NCBI GenBank assembly: GCA_042219835.1
Contig: JBHJMN010000008.1
Coordinates: 62,001 to 126,000 of the forward strand
DNA from: Paenibacillus_G elgii_A
GTDB lineage: Bacteria > Bacillota > Bacilli > Paenibacillales > NBRC-103111
Direction: 5' to 3'
Length of the DNA: 64,000 nucleotides
The notes under the pieces: model-generated
Databases searched by the model: none
The model's input: the letters and a program-made list of their open reading frames with translations, nothing else
What the model was told of the DNA's origin: nothing
Made by a program: the position numbers and the translations under genes
Shown: in pieces, positions 43,612 through 52,159 of the stretch
Layout of the letters: each line of letters begins with the position of its first letter
Numbering within the stretch: the first letter of the stretch is position 1

Positions 43612-43881
43612 ATGGCATTGACACAAGAACGCAAGCAGGAACTGATCCAAACGCACAAAACGCATGAAAGCGACACTGGATCTCCAGAAGTGCAAGTTGC
43701 AATTCTTACGGAAAACATCGTGAACCTGACCAGCCACTTGAAGACGCACAAGAAAGATCATCATTCTCGTCGCGGTCTGCTCAAAATGGTCGGCCAACGC
43801 CGTAAGCTTCTGACGTACTTGAAAAACAAAGACGTCAAACGCTACAGCGCTTTGATCGAAAAACTCGGTCTGCGCCGTTAA
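43612..43881 (+). CDS. rpsO: 30S ribosomal protein S15
   Basis: Small-subunit protein that binds the central domain of 16S rRNA. The 89-residue sequence is full length, beginning MALTQERKQELIQTHKTHES and containing the conserved DTGSPEVQVAILTENI and KDHHSRRGLLKMVGQRRKL (about 45-63). The ATG at 43612 follows CGGAGGTG; an upstream in-frame ATG at 43534 lies in the leader. It has its own promoter and terminator. Confidence 0.98.
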   Translation: MALTQERKQELIQTHKTHESDTGSPEVQVAILTENIVNLTSHLKTHKKDHHSRRGLLKMVGQRRKLLTYLKNKDVKRYSALIEKLGLRR

Positions 43882-44233
43882 TTCAGCCTTACAACTAAAG
43901 CAACCACGTTTGTCCTTTGTGCACGCCGGAACGCCTGGCGTACGGATGCACGGGCTGCGGGGTTGCTTTTTTAAAATATCGGGATACTGTCGACGCCGCT
44001 CACAGCGCAAGCTATACTTTTGAGTTACTATTTTCATAAAAAGAAGGAAATACTGACTAATATGCAGAATGGTTAAGGAAGACCGGCGCTTTGGCGATCC
44101 GGAGGCGAGTCTGCCCCGATCGGTTGCCAGGCAATGGCGGTAGTGCGGGACCCGGCTTCGTTCGAATAATCCTACATAACGAATTCCGGGTATGAAATTT
44201 CAAAGCTTTGAACGAAAATTGAGGAGGTTGAGT
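43882..44233 (+). other. Intergenic region rpsO-pnp
   Basis: This 352-base gap holds the rpsO terminator (43897-43972). Downstream, a TATACT (44013-44018) could be a -10 box for pnp, but no good -35 accompanies it. A perfect TTCAAAGCTTTGAA palindrome (44199-44212) lies about 20 bases before the pnp ribosome-binding site. No gene is seen. Confidence 0.5.
43897..43972 (+). terminator. Intrinsic terminator of rpsO
   Basis: AAAGCAACC (43897-43905) pairs perfectly with GGTTGCTTT (43961-43969), followed by a T run to 43972. The arm encloses further stems (GTGCA/TGCAC and ACGCC/GGCGT), making a long branched structure. Confidence 0.75.
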
Positions 44234-46336
44234 ATGGAGAAGCAAGTGCAGATGGATCTCGGCGGACGCCCGTTGATTCTGGAAACCGGACGTCTGGCGA
44301 AGCAGGCGAACGGCGCTGTCGTTGCGCGCTACGGCGAAACCGTCGTGCTTTGTACGGTAACGGCTTCCGCCGAACCGAAAGATTTGGATTTTTTTCCTCT
44401 AACCGTGAACTATGAGGAGCGTCTTTATTCGGTGGGTAAAATCCCTGGAGGCTTTATTAAAAGGGAAGGACGTCCCAGCGAAAAAGCGATTTTGTCCAGC
44501 CGTTTGACGGACCGTCCGATTCGTCCGTTGTTTCCGGAAGGCTTCCGCAATGACGTGCAGATCGTTTCGATCGTCATGAGTGTGGATCAGGAATGCGCGC
44601 CGGAAATTGCGGCCATGATCGGAACCTCCGCAGCGCTCAGCATTTCCGACGTGCCGTTTAACGGACCGGTGGGCGGAGTCATTGTCGGACGAGTGGACGG
44701 GCAGTTCGTCATTAACCCGACCGTCGAGCAGTCGGAGAAAAGCGATATCCACCTCGTCGTGGCAGGTACGAAGGATGCTATCATGATGGTTGAAGCCGGT
44801 GCGGAAGAAGTGCCGGAGGAAGTGATGCTGGAAGCGATCATGTTCGGTCATGACGAAATCCGCAAAATCGTTGCCGTGCAGGAACAACTCGTGCAGGAAG
44901 CCGGCAAGCCGAAAATGGAAGTCAAGCTTCACAGCGTCGAGAGCGATGTGAATCAAGCGGTTCGCGAATTTGCTCAAGCCCGTTTGGTGGAAGCGGTCAA
45001 AATTCCGGAGAAGCATGCAAGACAAGATGCGATCGACGCGATCAACAGCGAAGCGAAGGAGCATTTTGCCGCGGTCTACGCCGAAACACCGGAGAACATG
45101 GCCGACGTCAAAGAAACGCTGTACGATATCGTGAAAGAAGAAGTGCGCCGCTTGATTACGCACGATAAAGTTCGTCCGGACGGACGCGGGCTTGATGAAA
45201 TCAGGCCGATCGAATGCGACATCAACCTGCTGCCGCGTACGCACGGCTCCGGCTTGTTTACCCGCGGACAAACGCAGGCACTCAGCGTATGTACGCTCGG
45301 AGCGCTCGGCGACGTGCAAATTCTCGACGGTCTCGATCTGGAAGAATCGAAGCGGTTCATGCATCATTACAATTTCCCGCCATTCAGCGTAGGCGAAGCC
45401 CGACCTCTGCGTGCGCCAGGACGGCGGGAAATCGGACACGGGGCGCTCGGCGAACGTGCGCTGGAGCCGGTAATTCCTTCCGAGACCGACTTCCCGTATA
45501 CGATCCGTCTGGTTTCCGAGGTGCTGGAATCGAACGGCTCGACTTCGCAGGCGAGCATTTGCGCGAGCACGCTGGCGATGATGGATGCAGGCGTTCCGAT
45601 CAAAGCTCCGGTAGCGGGCGTGGCTATGGGTCTGATCAAAGACGGGGAGCATTACTCGATCTTGACGGACATCCAAGGGATGGAAGACCACCTCGGCGAT
45701 ATGGACTTTAAAGTGGCTGGTACCGCCAAAGGGGTTACCGCACTGCAGATGGATATCAAAATCGACGGCATCGACCGGGCGATTTTGACGGATGCGCTGG
45801 AGCAGGCGAAAAAAGGCCGCATGCACATTTTGAACAAAATGCTGGAGCGCATTTCGCAGCCGAAATCGGACCTGTCGCCTTATGCGCCGAAAATCGTCAC
45901 GATGCAAATCAATCCGGACAAGATCCGCGATGTCATCGGAGCAGGCGGCAAAATCATCAACAAGATCATCGAAGAAACCGGCGTAAAAATCGACATCGAG
46001 CAGGATGGCCGCGTCTTCATCGCTTCGTCCAACAGCGAGATGAACGAAAAAGCGCGTCAAATCATCGAAGGCATCGTCCGCGAGGTCATCGTCGGGGAAA
46101 CGTATCTCGGCACCGTGAAGCGGATCGAAAAGTTTGGCGCTTTCGTCGAAATTTTACCGGGCAAAGAAGGCTTGGTGCACATTTCCCAGCTGTCGACCGA
46201 GCGGGTAGGCAAGGTGGAAGATGTCGTCAAGATCGGCGATACAATTACCGTGAAAGTAACGGAGATCGACAACCAAGGCCGTGTCAATTTGTCGCGTAAA
46301 GCGGTATTGACGGCACAGGTTCCAGCCCAAACCTAA
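44234..46336 (+). CDS. pnp: Polyribonucleotide nucleotidyltransferase (PNPase)
   Basis: 3'-5' phosphorolytic exoribonuclease in RNA turnover. The 700-residue protein has two RNase PH domains (GRLAKQANGAVVARYGETVV near the start; RPDGRGLDEIRPIECD near 315), a KH domain (INPDKIRDVIGAGGKIINKI, about 557-576) and an S1 domain (ETYLGTVKRIEKFGAFVEIL, about 619-638). ATG 44234 follows GAGGAGG (44220-44226); the frame extends upstream to 44192 without a ribosome-binding site. Synteny with rpsO is conserved across many bacteria. Confidence 0.98.
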   Translation: MEKQVQMDLGGRPLILETGRLAKQANGAVVARYGETVVLCTVTASAEPKDLDFFPLTVNYEERLYSVGKIPGGFIKREGRPSEKAILSSRLTDRPIRPLFPEGFRNDVQIVSIVMSVDQECAPEIAAMIGTSAALSISDVPFNGPVGGVIVGRVDGQFVINPTVEQSEKSDIHLVVAGTKDAIMMVEAGAEEVPEEVMLEAIMFGHDEIRKIVAVQEQLVQEAGKPKMEVKLHSVESDVNQAVREFAQARLVEAVKIPEKHARQDAIDAINSEAKEHFAAVYAETPENMADVKETLYDIVKEEVRRLITHDKVRPDGRGLDEIRPIECDINLLPRTHGSGLFTRGQTQALSVCTLGALGDVQILDGLDLEESKRFMHHYNFPPFSVGEARPLRAPGRREIGHGALGERALEPVIPSETDFPYTIRLVSEVLESNGSTSQASICASTLAMMDAGVPIKAPVAGVAMGLIKDGEHYSILTDIQGMEDHLGDMDFKVAGTAKGVTALQMDIKIDGIDRAILTDALEQAKKGRMHILNKMLERISQPKSDLSPYAPKIVTMQINPDKIRDVIGAGGKIINKIIEETGVKIDIEQDGRVFIASSNSEMNEKARQIIEGIVREVIVGETYLGTVKRIEKFGAFVEILPGKEGLVHISQLSTERVGKVEDVVKIGDTITVKVTEIDNQGRVNLSRKAVLTAQVPAQT

Positions 46337-46342
46337 TTTAAC

Positions 46343-46360
46343 GCTTGAGTTTTCAAGCGA
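46343..46360 (+). other. Small perfect hairpin after pnp
   Basis: CGCTTGA (46343-46349) pairs perfectly with TCAAGCG (46354-46360) around a GTTT loop, six bases after the pnp stop and just before the terminator. It may protect the mRNA 3' end. Confidence 0.5.
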
Positions 46361-46369
46361 GCATGCAGA

Positions 46370-46398
46370 AAGAGCCAGAGCAGTCTGTCTCTTTTTTG
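46370..46398 (+). terminator. Intrinsic terminator of pnp
   Basis: AAAGAG (46370-46375) pairs with CTCTTT (46390-46395), with an inner AGA/TCT pairing, followed by a run of T to 46398. Confidence 0.7.
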
Positions 46399-46503
46399 TT
46401 TGCCCAAAAATCCGGATTTCAGCCGCAGCGCTCTATATGTTGGTCTAAACCTGCCCTGCCGGGCATAAGATGGGGACAAACAGGTGTGGACAGGAGAATG
46501 GGC

Positions 46504-47544
46504 ATGAAACGCAAAGGATGGTTAGCTGCGTCATTATGCTTTGGAGCGCTGCTGCTCGGCCTGCAGTTTTCTCCGGCAGTCGACCGATTCGTACAGCACG
46601 CCAGAGAGAAGAACGGTCACGAACGGGCTGCAGACGATACACGGACGCTGTCTTCTCTGCTGTCGCTTAGGGCATGGAGCGACGAAGGGGGAGAGCGGCG
46701 GGCCAGAGTGCTTGAGAGAATCAAGGCCGAGGCGGCGAAGCGCAATATACCGCCAGTGGACGCTAAGATTGATCGCGTCTGGAAAGCGATACCGGGATAC
46801 AACGGGCTGGAGGTCGATGTCGAGAAGTCGCTGGAGCTGGCGGAGCGGCAGTCGTTTCCGGAAACGCCGCAGCTCGTATTCCGCGAAGTGCCGCCTCAAG
46901 TCGATCTGGATCAACTCGGACCGAATCCGATCTACAAGGGCAACCCGGCGAAGCCGATGTCGGCGCTCATGATCAACGTGGCGTGGGGCGATGAGTATTT
47001 GCCGCAAATGCTGGACGTTCTCCGTAAGGAGCAGGTGCTTGCGACCTTTTTTTTCGACGGGATGTGGCTGAAAAAAAATATTCCGACCGCCCGCAAAATT
47101 ATGGAGGAAGGACACGAAGTCTCCAATCATGCGTACTCTCACCGGGACATGAGCAAGCTCAGCAGGACGCAAACCGCTGCCGAAATCAGCAAGACCGAGA
47201 CGATGCTGAAGCAGGAATTGGGCGCACAGAACCGTCTGTTTGCCCCGCCATCGGGAGATTACAATCAAATGACCGTAGACGTAGCGCACGAGATGAACCT
47301 GCGCACTATTTTGTGGACGATCGATACGGTAGATTGGAAAAAGCCGGAGCCTTCTTCCATCGTGCATAAAGTAGCTACACGGATCGAGCCCGGCTCGCTG
47401 ATCCTGATGCATCCTACGTCTTCGAGCAGCGCCGCGCTGCAGGACATGATTCGCGCAATCCGGGCCAAAGGGCTGTCTTTGGGCACCGTCAGCGAGGTCA
47501 TCTCGCCCGCGCGGTTTCCGAAGGTTGAGTCCGCCGGACAATAA
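46504..47544 (+). CDS. ylxY: YlxY-family polysaccharide deacetylase homologue
   Basis: A 346-residue exported or membrane-anchored protein. It has a signal anchor (about 6-22), a helical N-terminal part, and a NodB-type domain (about 150-335). The second metal motif HAYSH is intact (209-213), but the first motif, normally TFDDG, reads NVAWGDEY (about 158-165), so one metal/catalytic Asp may be missing. B. subtilis YlxY has the same locus. The start is ATG 46504, since AGGAGA (46492-46497) would abut ATG 46498. The 3' end overlaps no real gene. Confidence 0.88.
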   Translation: MKRKGWLAASLCFGALLLGLQFSPAVDRFVQHAREKNGHERAADDTRTLSSLLSLRAWSDEGGERRARVLERIKAEAAKRNIPPVDAKIDRVWKAIPGYNGLEVDVEKSLELAERQSFPETPQLVFREVPPQVDLDQLGPNPIYKGNPAKPMSALMINVAWGDEYLPQMLDVLRKEQVLATFFFDGMWLKKNIPTARKIMEEGHEVSNHAYSHRDMSKLSRTQTAAEISKTETMLKQELGAQNRLFAPPSGDYNQMTVDVAHEMNLRTILWTIDTVDWKKPEPSSIVHKVATRIEPGSLILMHPTSSSSAALQDMIRAIRAKGLSLGTVSEVISPARFPKVESAGQ

Positions 47545-47614
47545 TGGTAATATCAGAATGTTATACCTGTACAGGGGAATCAAGACTTCGCCGTACCGAG
47601 GAGGCTTAAAGCGT

Positions 47615-48865
47615 TTGGACAAATACACACTAACTAACGGACTGCGGCTCGTCATCGAGAAAATTCCGACGTGCCGCTCCGTTGCTTTCGGCATCTGGGT
47701 CAAAACCGGATCGCGCAGCGAAAACGAGACGAACAACGGCATTTCGCATTTTATCGAGCATATGCTCTTCAAGGGCACGGAAAAATACTCTGCCAAAGAT
47801 ATCGCCGAAATTTTCGACGGCATCGGAGGCAACGTGAACGCCTTCACTTCGAAGGAGTACACATGCTATTATTGCAAAGTGCTGGACGAGCATCTGCCGC
47901 TCGCGGTGGAAGTGCTCTCCGATATGTTTTTCGGTTCGGTGTTCGATGAGACGGAATTGGAAAAAGAAAAAAATGTCATCTATGAAGAAATCGCGATGTA
48001 TGAAGATACCCCGGACGATATGGTGCATGATCTGATTGCCCGGGCTGCTTTCGGCGGGCATTCGCTCGGACGTACCATCATCGGCACGCAAAGCAATCTG
48101 GCGGCAATGACCTCCGATACGCTCAAGGAGTACATGAAGTCGCACTATACGATAGCCAATACGGTCATCAGCATCGCCGGCAACATTAACGACGAGGTCG
48201 TCGGCTTGATCGAGAAGCATTTCGGCAGCTTTGCGAATGCGGGCTCGCAGACCCCGCTCAAACCTTTGGCGTTCCGGAGCGATTCCGAGTACCACCAGAA
48301 GAAAACCGAGCAAAATCATATTTGCTTATCGCTGCCCGGGCTGGCTGCGAAGGATGACCAGCTGTACGCGATGATTCTGCTGAACAATGCGATCGGCGGC
48401 GGCATGAGCTCTCGGTTATTTCAGGAAATCCGCGAGAAACGCGGGTTGGCCTACTCGGTTTATTCCTATCATTCTTCCTACCAGGACGGCGGCCTGTTTA
48501 CCGTCTATACCGGAACGGCGCCCAAGCAGACCGAAGAAGTGCTTAAGGTGACGCTGGAGCTGCTGGCCGACATCAAGGAGAAGGGATTGACCCCGACCGA
48601 GCTGAAGAAAGGTAAGGAGCAGATGAAGGGCAGCTTGATTTTGAGCCTGGAGAGCACCAGCAGCCGGATGAACCGGATCGGGAAAAATGAGTTGATGCTC
48701 GGCCGACATTACAATCTGGACGAAATGATACAACGTATCGAGAGCGTGGAGATGGAGCATGTTCAAGCGCTGACGGCGGAGATGCTGTCCGTGCCGTTCG
48801 CATTGGCTATGGTCGGGCAGACGAATGATGCCATCGCCGGATTTAGGAGGGATCAGCTTGTCTGA
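47615..48865 (+). CDS. mlpA: M16-family zinc metalloprotease MlpA (YmxG)
   Basis: Insulinase-type peptidase of the mitochondrial processing peptidase group. The inverted zinc motif HFIEH is at residues 45-49, and the second half carries the usual substrate-binding region (IREKRGLAYSVYSYHSSYQD). The product is 416 residues from TTG 47615, with GAGGAGG (47598-47604) upstream. The longer open frame back to 47525 overlaps ylxY and is rejected. In B. subtilis the gene is also next to ylxY. Its physiological substrates are not known to me. Confidence 0.92.
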   Translation: MDKYTLTNGLRLVIEKIPTCRSVAFGIWVKTGSRSENETNNGISHFIEHMLFKGTEKYSAKDIAEIFDGIGGNVNAFTSKEYTCYYCKVLDEHLPLAVEVLSDMFFGSVFDETELEKEKNVIYEEIAMYEDTPDDMVHDLIARAAFGGHSLGRTIIGTQSNLAAMTSDTLKEYMKSHYTIANTVISIAGNINDEVVGLIEKHFGSFANAGSQTPLKPLAFRSDSEYHQKKTEQNHICLSLPGLAAKDDQLYAMILLNNAIGGGMSSRLFQEIREKRGLAYSVYSYHSSYQDGGLFTVYTGTAPKQTEEVLKVTLELLADIKEKGLTPTELKKGKEQMKGSLILSLESTSSRMNRIGKNELMLGRHYNLDEMIQRIESVEMEHVQALTAEMLSVPFALAMVGQTNDAIAGFRRDQLV

Positions 48866-49313
48866 ACGAATCGAAGTGTTCATTAAACGGCTGCCGGGAA
48901 ACGAGGATATCGCGCTGCCGCAAAAAATGTCCGAGCTTGCCAGCGGTTTCGACTTGTATGCGGCCGTAAGCGAGCCGGTCGATCTCGGGCCGGGCGAACG
49001 GACGCTCATTCCGACCGGATTTGCGCTTGCCATGCCGGGAGGGCTGGAAGCCCAAATTCGTCCGCGAAGCGGGCTTGCTTTTAAACACGGGATCACATCC
49101 TTGAACACGCCGGGCACGATCGATGCCGATTACCGCGGCGAAGTCAAGGTGCTGCTGATCAATCACGGCAAAGAAACGTTCACCATCAACCGTAACGAGC
49201 GCATCGCGCAAATGGTGTTCCAAACGGTTCCGCTCATTACGCTGACCGAGGTAAGCGAGCTGGACGAGACGGAACGCGGAGCGGGCGGCTTCGGGCATAC
49301 GGGAACAAAATAA
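48858..49313 (+). CDS. dut: dUTP pyrophosphatase (dUTPase)
   Basis: Hydrolyses dUTP to dUMP, keeping uracil out of DNA. All five trimeric dUTPase motifs are present in order: ASGFDLYA, RPRSGLA, GTIDADYRGEV, RIAQMVF and RGAGGFGHTG. The protein is 151 residues from TTG 48858, with TAGGAGGG (48844-48851) upstream, and overlaps mlpA by eight bases. B. subtilis has ymxH at this place; dut there is elsewhere. A strong terminator follows. Confidence 0.95.
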   Translation: MSERIEVFIKRLPGNEDIALPQKMSELASGFDLYAAVSEPVDLGPGERTLIPTGFALAMPGGLEAQIRPRSGLAFKHGITSLNTPGTIDADYRGEVKVLLINHGKETFTINRNERIAQMVFQTVPLITLTEVSELDETERGAGGFGHTGTK

Positions 49314-49332
49314 GGAAGACGGACGATCTAAG

Positions 49333-49382
49333 CGCTTTTCCGCAGGCCAGCAAAATTCGGCCTGGCGGGAGAGCGTTTTTTT
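49333..49382 (+). terminator. Strong intrinsic terminator after dut
   Basis: A long stem of 16 pairs: CGCTTTTCCGC and AGGCC (49333-49348) pair with GGCCTG and CGGGAGAGCG (49359-49375) with one bulged G and two G-T pairs, followed by seven or more T (49376-49382). Confidence 0.85.
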
Positions 49383-49435
49383 GTTGACCGCGGAACGATG
49401 TGTTTCGCCGGCTTTTGGGGGGATTGATCTGCTGG

Positions 49436-49465
49436 AACCCATCTTTGGGCTGTCGCATAAGATGA
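49436..49465 (+). promoter_or_regulatory. Candidate sigma-K promoter of dpaA
   Basis: AACC (49436-49439) and CATAAGATGA (49456-49465) are 16 bases apart, close to the mother-cell sigma-K consensus (AC ... CATAnnnTA). The fit at the last A is imperfect (TG instead of TA). B. subtilis spoVF is transcribed by sigma-K, which supports the idea. Confidence 0.45.
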
Positions 49466-49500
49466 TTTATCGAGAGCGACATGGAAAGAGGTGAGAATGA

Positions 49501-50400
49501 ATGCTGACCGGGACTCAAATATCGTTGATCGGCGGCGATGCCAGGCAGCTCGAGGTGATTCAAAAATGCTCCGAACTCGACGCATCCGTCGTTTTGTTCG
49601 GCTTTGATAATTTGCAGAACGGTTCAAGCGGGATTACCAAGGCAGAATTGACGCCCGACGCGCTTGTGGCTTTGGATGCCGTCATTTTGCCTGCTGTTGG
49701 GACGGACGATCAAGGAAATGTGGACAGTCTGTTTTCATCCAAGGAATTGCGACTTACCCATGAACATATAGCTGCTCTGCCGAAACATGCCATCGTCTTT
49801 ACGGGCATGGCGAAACCTTACTTACGCGAATTATGCTCGAACGAAGGCATCGGGCTGATCGAATTGTTCGACCGTGACGATGTGGCCATTTACAACTCCA
49901 TTCCAACAGCCGAAGGCGCGGTGATGATGGCGATTCAGAACACGGATATTACCATTCACGGCTCGGAATCCATGGTGCTTGGCTTCGGAAGAACTGGAGC
50001 GACGCTTGCCCGCACGCTGCAAGGCATGGGCGCGAAAGTCAAGGTGGGCGTCAACAAGCCGGAATATTACGCCCGCGCGATCGAGATGGGAATGAATCCT
50101 TTTTATACCCAAGAGCTGATTTCCCACGTATCCCAAGTGGATTTACTGTTCAACACCATCCCGGCCATGGTCGTTACCGCTCAAGTCATCGCCAATATCC
50201 CGCATCGCGCCATTATTATCGATCTAGCCTCCAAGCCGGGCGGAACCGATTTCCGCTATGCCGAAAAACGCGGGGTGAAAGCGATGCTTGCGCCGGGGCT
50301 GCCCGGCATTGTTGCTCCGAAAACCGCCGGGCGCATCATTGCCGATACGCTGACCCGCATCATTATGGAGGATGCAAGACGAAGGAGGAACGGGGAATGA
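49501..50400 (+). CDS. dpaA: Dipicolinate synthase subunit A
   Basis: One of two subunits (SpoVFA) that make dipicolinic acid from dihydrodipicolinate in the mother cell; DPA fills the spore core. The 299-residue protein has an N-terminal domain starting MLTGTQISLIGGDARQLEVI and an NAD-binding Rossmann region (VLGFGRTGATLARTLQGMG, about 159-177), with APGLPGIVAPKTAGRI near the end. ATG 49501 follows AGAGGTGAG (49488-49496). It overlaps dpaB by four bases. Confidence 0.96.
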   Translation: MLTGTQISLIGGDARQLEVIQKCSELDASVVLFGFDNLQNGSSGITKAELTPDALVALDAVILPAVGTDDQGNVDSLFSSKELRLTHEHIAALPKHAIVFTGMAKPYLRELCSNEGIGLIELFDRDDVAIYNSIPTAEGAVMMAIQNTDITIHGSESMVLGFGRTGATLARTLQGMGAKVKVGVNKPEYYARAIEMGMNPFYTQELISHVSQVDLLFNTIPAMVVTAQVIANIPHRAIIIDLASKPGGTDFRYAEKRGVKAMLAPGLPGIVAPKTAGRIIADTLTRIIMEDARRRRNGE

Positions 50401-50990
50401 ATTGGGATCAACTGACGGTGGGCTTCGCGTTGACCGGGTCTCACTGCACGTTTGCCGAAACGATGCCGCAAATCCGGCGCTTTGTCGATGCCGGGGCCAG
50501 AGTCGTGCCCATCGTATCCAATACGATCATGACCACGGACACGCGGTTCGGCACATCGGCAAATTGGCGAAAAGAGTTGAAAGAGATCACAGGAAATGAT
50601 ATTATTTCTTCAATTGTAGATGCAGAACCGCTCGGTCCTTCGAAACTCCTTGACATAATGGTGATTGCTCCCTGTACCGGGAATACGACCAGCAAGCTTG
50701 CTAACGCCATGACGGAAAGTCCCGTGCTGATGGCGGCCAAAGCGCAGATGCGCAACGGGAGACCGCTCGTGCTGGCGATTTCGACAAATGACGGATTGGG
50801 ACTGAACGCTATGAATATCGGCAAGCTGCTGATTACCAAAAACATTTATTTCGTCCCGTTCGGACAGGATGCGCCGAACGTCAAGCCGAATTCGCTTGTA
50901 GCACGCATGGATTTGATCATGGAAGCTTGCGAGGCAGCCCTTCAGGGCAGGCAGCTGCAGCCGATGCTGATTGAACGGTTTCATTACTGA
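50397..50990 (+). CDS. dpaB: Dipicolinate synthase subunit B
   Basis: Second subunit (SpoVFB) of dipicolinate synthase, a flavoprotein-like decarboxylase relative. The 197-residue protein has the family features GFALTGSHCTFAETMPQI near the start and PCTGNTTSKLANAMTESPVL (about 97-116). It is translated from ATG 50397 overlapping the dpaA stop (ATGA), fitting a 1:1 complex. It precedes asd, whose product supplies the precursor pathway. Confidence 0.96.
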   Translation: MNWDQLTVGFALTGSHCTFAETMPQIRRFVDAGARVVPIVSNTIMTTDTRFGTSANWRKELKEITGNDIISSIVDAEPLGPSKLLDIMVIAPCTGNTTSKLANAMTESPVLMAAKAQMRNGRPLVLAISTNDGLGLNAMNIGKLLITKNIYFVPFGQDAPNVKPNSLVARMDLIMEACEAALQGRQLQPMLIERFHY

Positions 50991-51034
50991 TCCTGCATTT
51001 TTTATCATTTATTCTTTAGGGGAGAGGACAATAC

Positions 51035-52075
51035 ATGTCGAATCAAAAGTTGTTTAACGTCGCAGTAGTAGGCGCGACAGGTGCCGTAGGAGAACAGATC
51101 CTCCGTTTGCTGGCTGAACGGAATTTCCCCATCCAAGAGCTGAAGCTCTTGTCCTCGGCCCGGTCCGCAGGCAAGAAACTTCAGTTCAAAGGCCGTGAAG
51201 TGACGATTGAAGAAGCAACGCCGGACAGCTTCAAAGGCGTGGACATTGCCCTGTTCAGCGCAGGAGGCGACGTCAGCCGGGCACTGGTTCCGGAAGCGAT
51301 CAAGCATGGAACCGTGTGCATCGACAACACCAGCGCGTTCCGGATGGACCCGGAAACGCCGCTTGTCGTGCCTGAGGTAAATATCGACAAAGTCAGCGAT
51401 CACAAAGGCGCCATTGCCAACCCGAACTGCTCCACGATACAACTGGTGCAGACGTTAAAGCCGCTTTATGACCGTTTCGGGATTTCCCGCATCATCGTTT
51501 CCACATATCAAGCGGTATCCGGCGCGGGCGCCAGCGCGATTAACGAAATGCTTCGCCAGTCTCGCGAAGTGCTGGAAGGAAACGCTGTGGAGCCGCAAAT
51601 TTTGCCGGTAGGCTCTTTGCCGGTCAAGCATCAAATCGCATTCAACGCTATTCCGCAAATCGACAAATTTGTGGATAATGGCTTTACTTATGAAGAAATG
51701 AAAATGATCAACGAAACGAAAAAAATCATGGGTGACGACACGCTGGAAGTTACCACGACTTGCGTGCGGATTCCGGTCGTTTACGGCCATTCCGAATCGG
51801 TTTATGTCGAGCTTAAGCAAGATTTCGATATCGAAGAGGTGAAACGCCTGCTGGCTGACGCACCAGGGATCGTCGTACAGGATAACACTGCCGAACAGCT
51901 GTATCCGCTGGCTACGGAAGCGGCAGGTAAGCTGGAAACGTTCGTCGGCCGTATTCGCCGCGATCTTAGCAACCCGAGAGCCCTCAATTTGTGGATCGTA
52001 TCCGACAACCTGCTCAAGGGAGCGGCTTGGAACGCCGTCCAAATTGCCGAATACATCGCGATCAAGCAGAAATAA
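51035..52075 (+). CDS. asd: Aspartate-semialdehyde dehydrogenase
   Basis: Reduces aspartyl phosphate to aspartate semialdehyde with NADPH, feeding lysine, diaminopimelate, dipicolinate, threonine and methionine synthesis. It has the nucleotide-binding start VAVVGATGAVGEQILRLLAE and the catalytic cysteine C132 in ANPNCSTIQ. Length 346 is typical. AGGGGAGAGG precedes ATG 51035. The gene is 44 bases after dpaB, as in the B. subtilis spoVF-asd-dapG-dapA operon. Confidence 0.97.
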   Translation: MSNQKLFNVAVVGATGAVGEQILRLLAERNFPIQELKLLSSARSAGKKLQFKGREVTIEEATPDSFKGVDIALFSAGGDVSRALVPEAIKHGTVCIDNTSAFRMDPETPLVVPEVNIDKVSDHKGAIANPNCSTIQLVQTLKPLYDRFGISRIIVSTYQAVSGAGASAINEMLRQSREVLEGNAVEPQILPVGSLPVKHQIAFNAIPQIDKFVDNGFTYEEMKMINETKKIMGDDTLEVTTTCVRIPVVYGHSESVYVELKQDFDIEEVKRLLADAPGIVVQDNTAEQLYPLATEAAGKLETFVGRIRRDLSNPRALNLWIVSDNLLKGAAWNAVQIAEYIAIKQK

Positions 52076-52086
52076 TTGGAACCAGA

Positions 52087-52115
52087 CTGGCTTTCTGAGA
52101 CATTCAGGAAGCCAG
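52087..52115 (+). promoter_or_regulatory. Hairpin between asd and dapG
   Basis: CTGGCTTTCTGA (52087-52098) pairs with TCAGGAAGCCAG (52104-52115), 12 pairs with one G-T, followed by AATTTTG, a weak T tract. It could attenuate transcription from asd into dapG; no lysine-riboswitch features were recognised. Confidence 0.6.
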
Positions 52116-52159
52116 AATTTTGCTATTCACTATGGCACATGGATAAGGGGAGAGATCAC

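Noticed and set aside
44199..44212. Palindrome TTCAAAGCTTTGAA before pnp
   Set aside because: AT-rich 14-base palindrome with no loop; too weak as a hairpin and no known operator match.
44399..46060. 553-codon minus-strand open frame opposite pnp
   Set aside because: Shadow of pnp; no start signals or domain.
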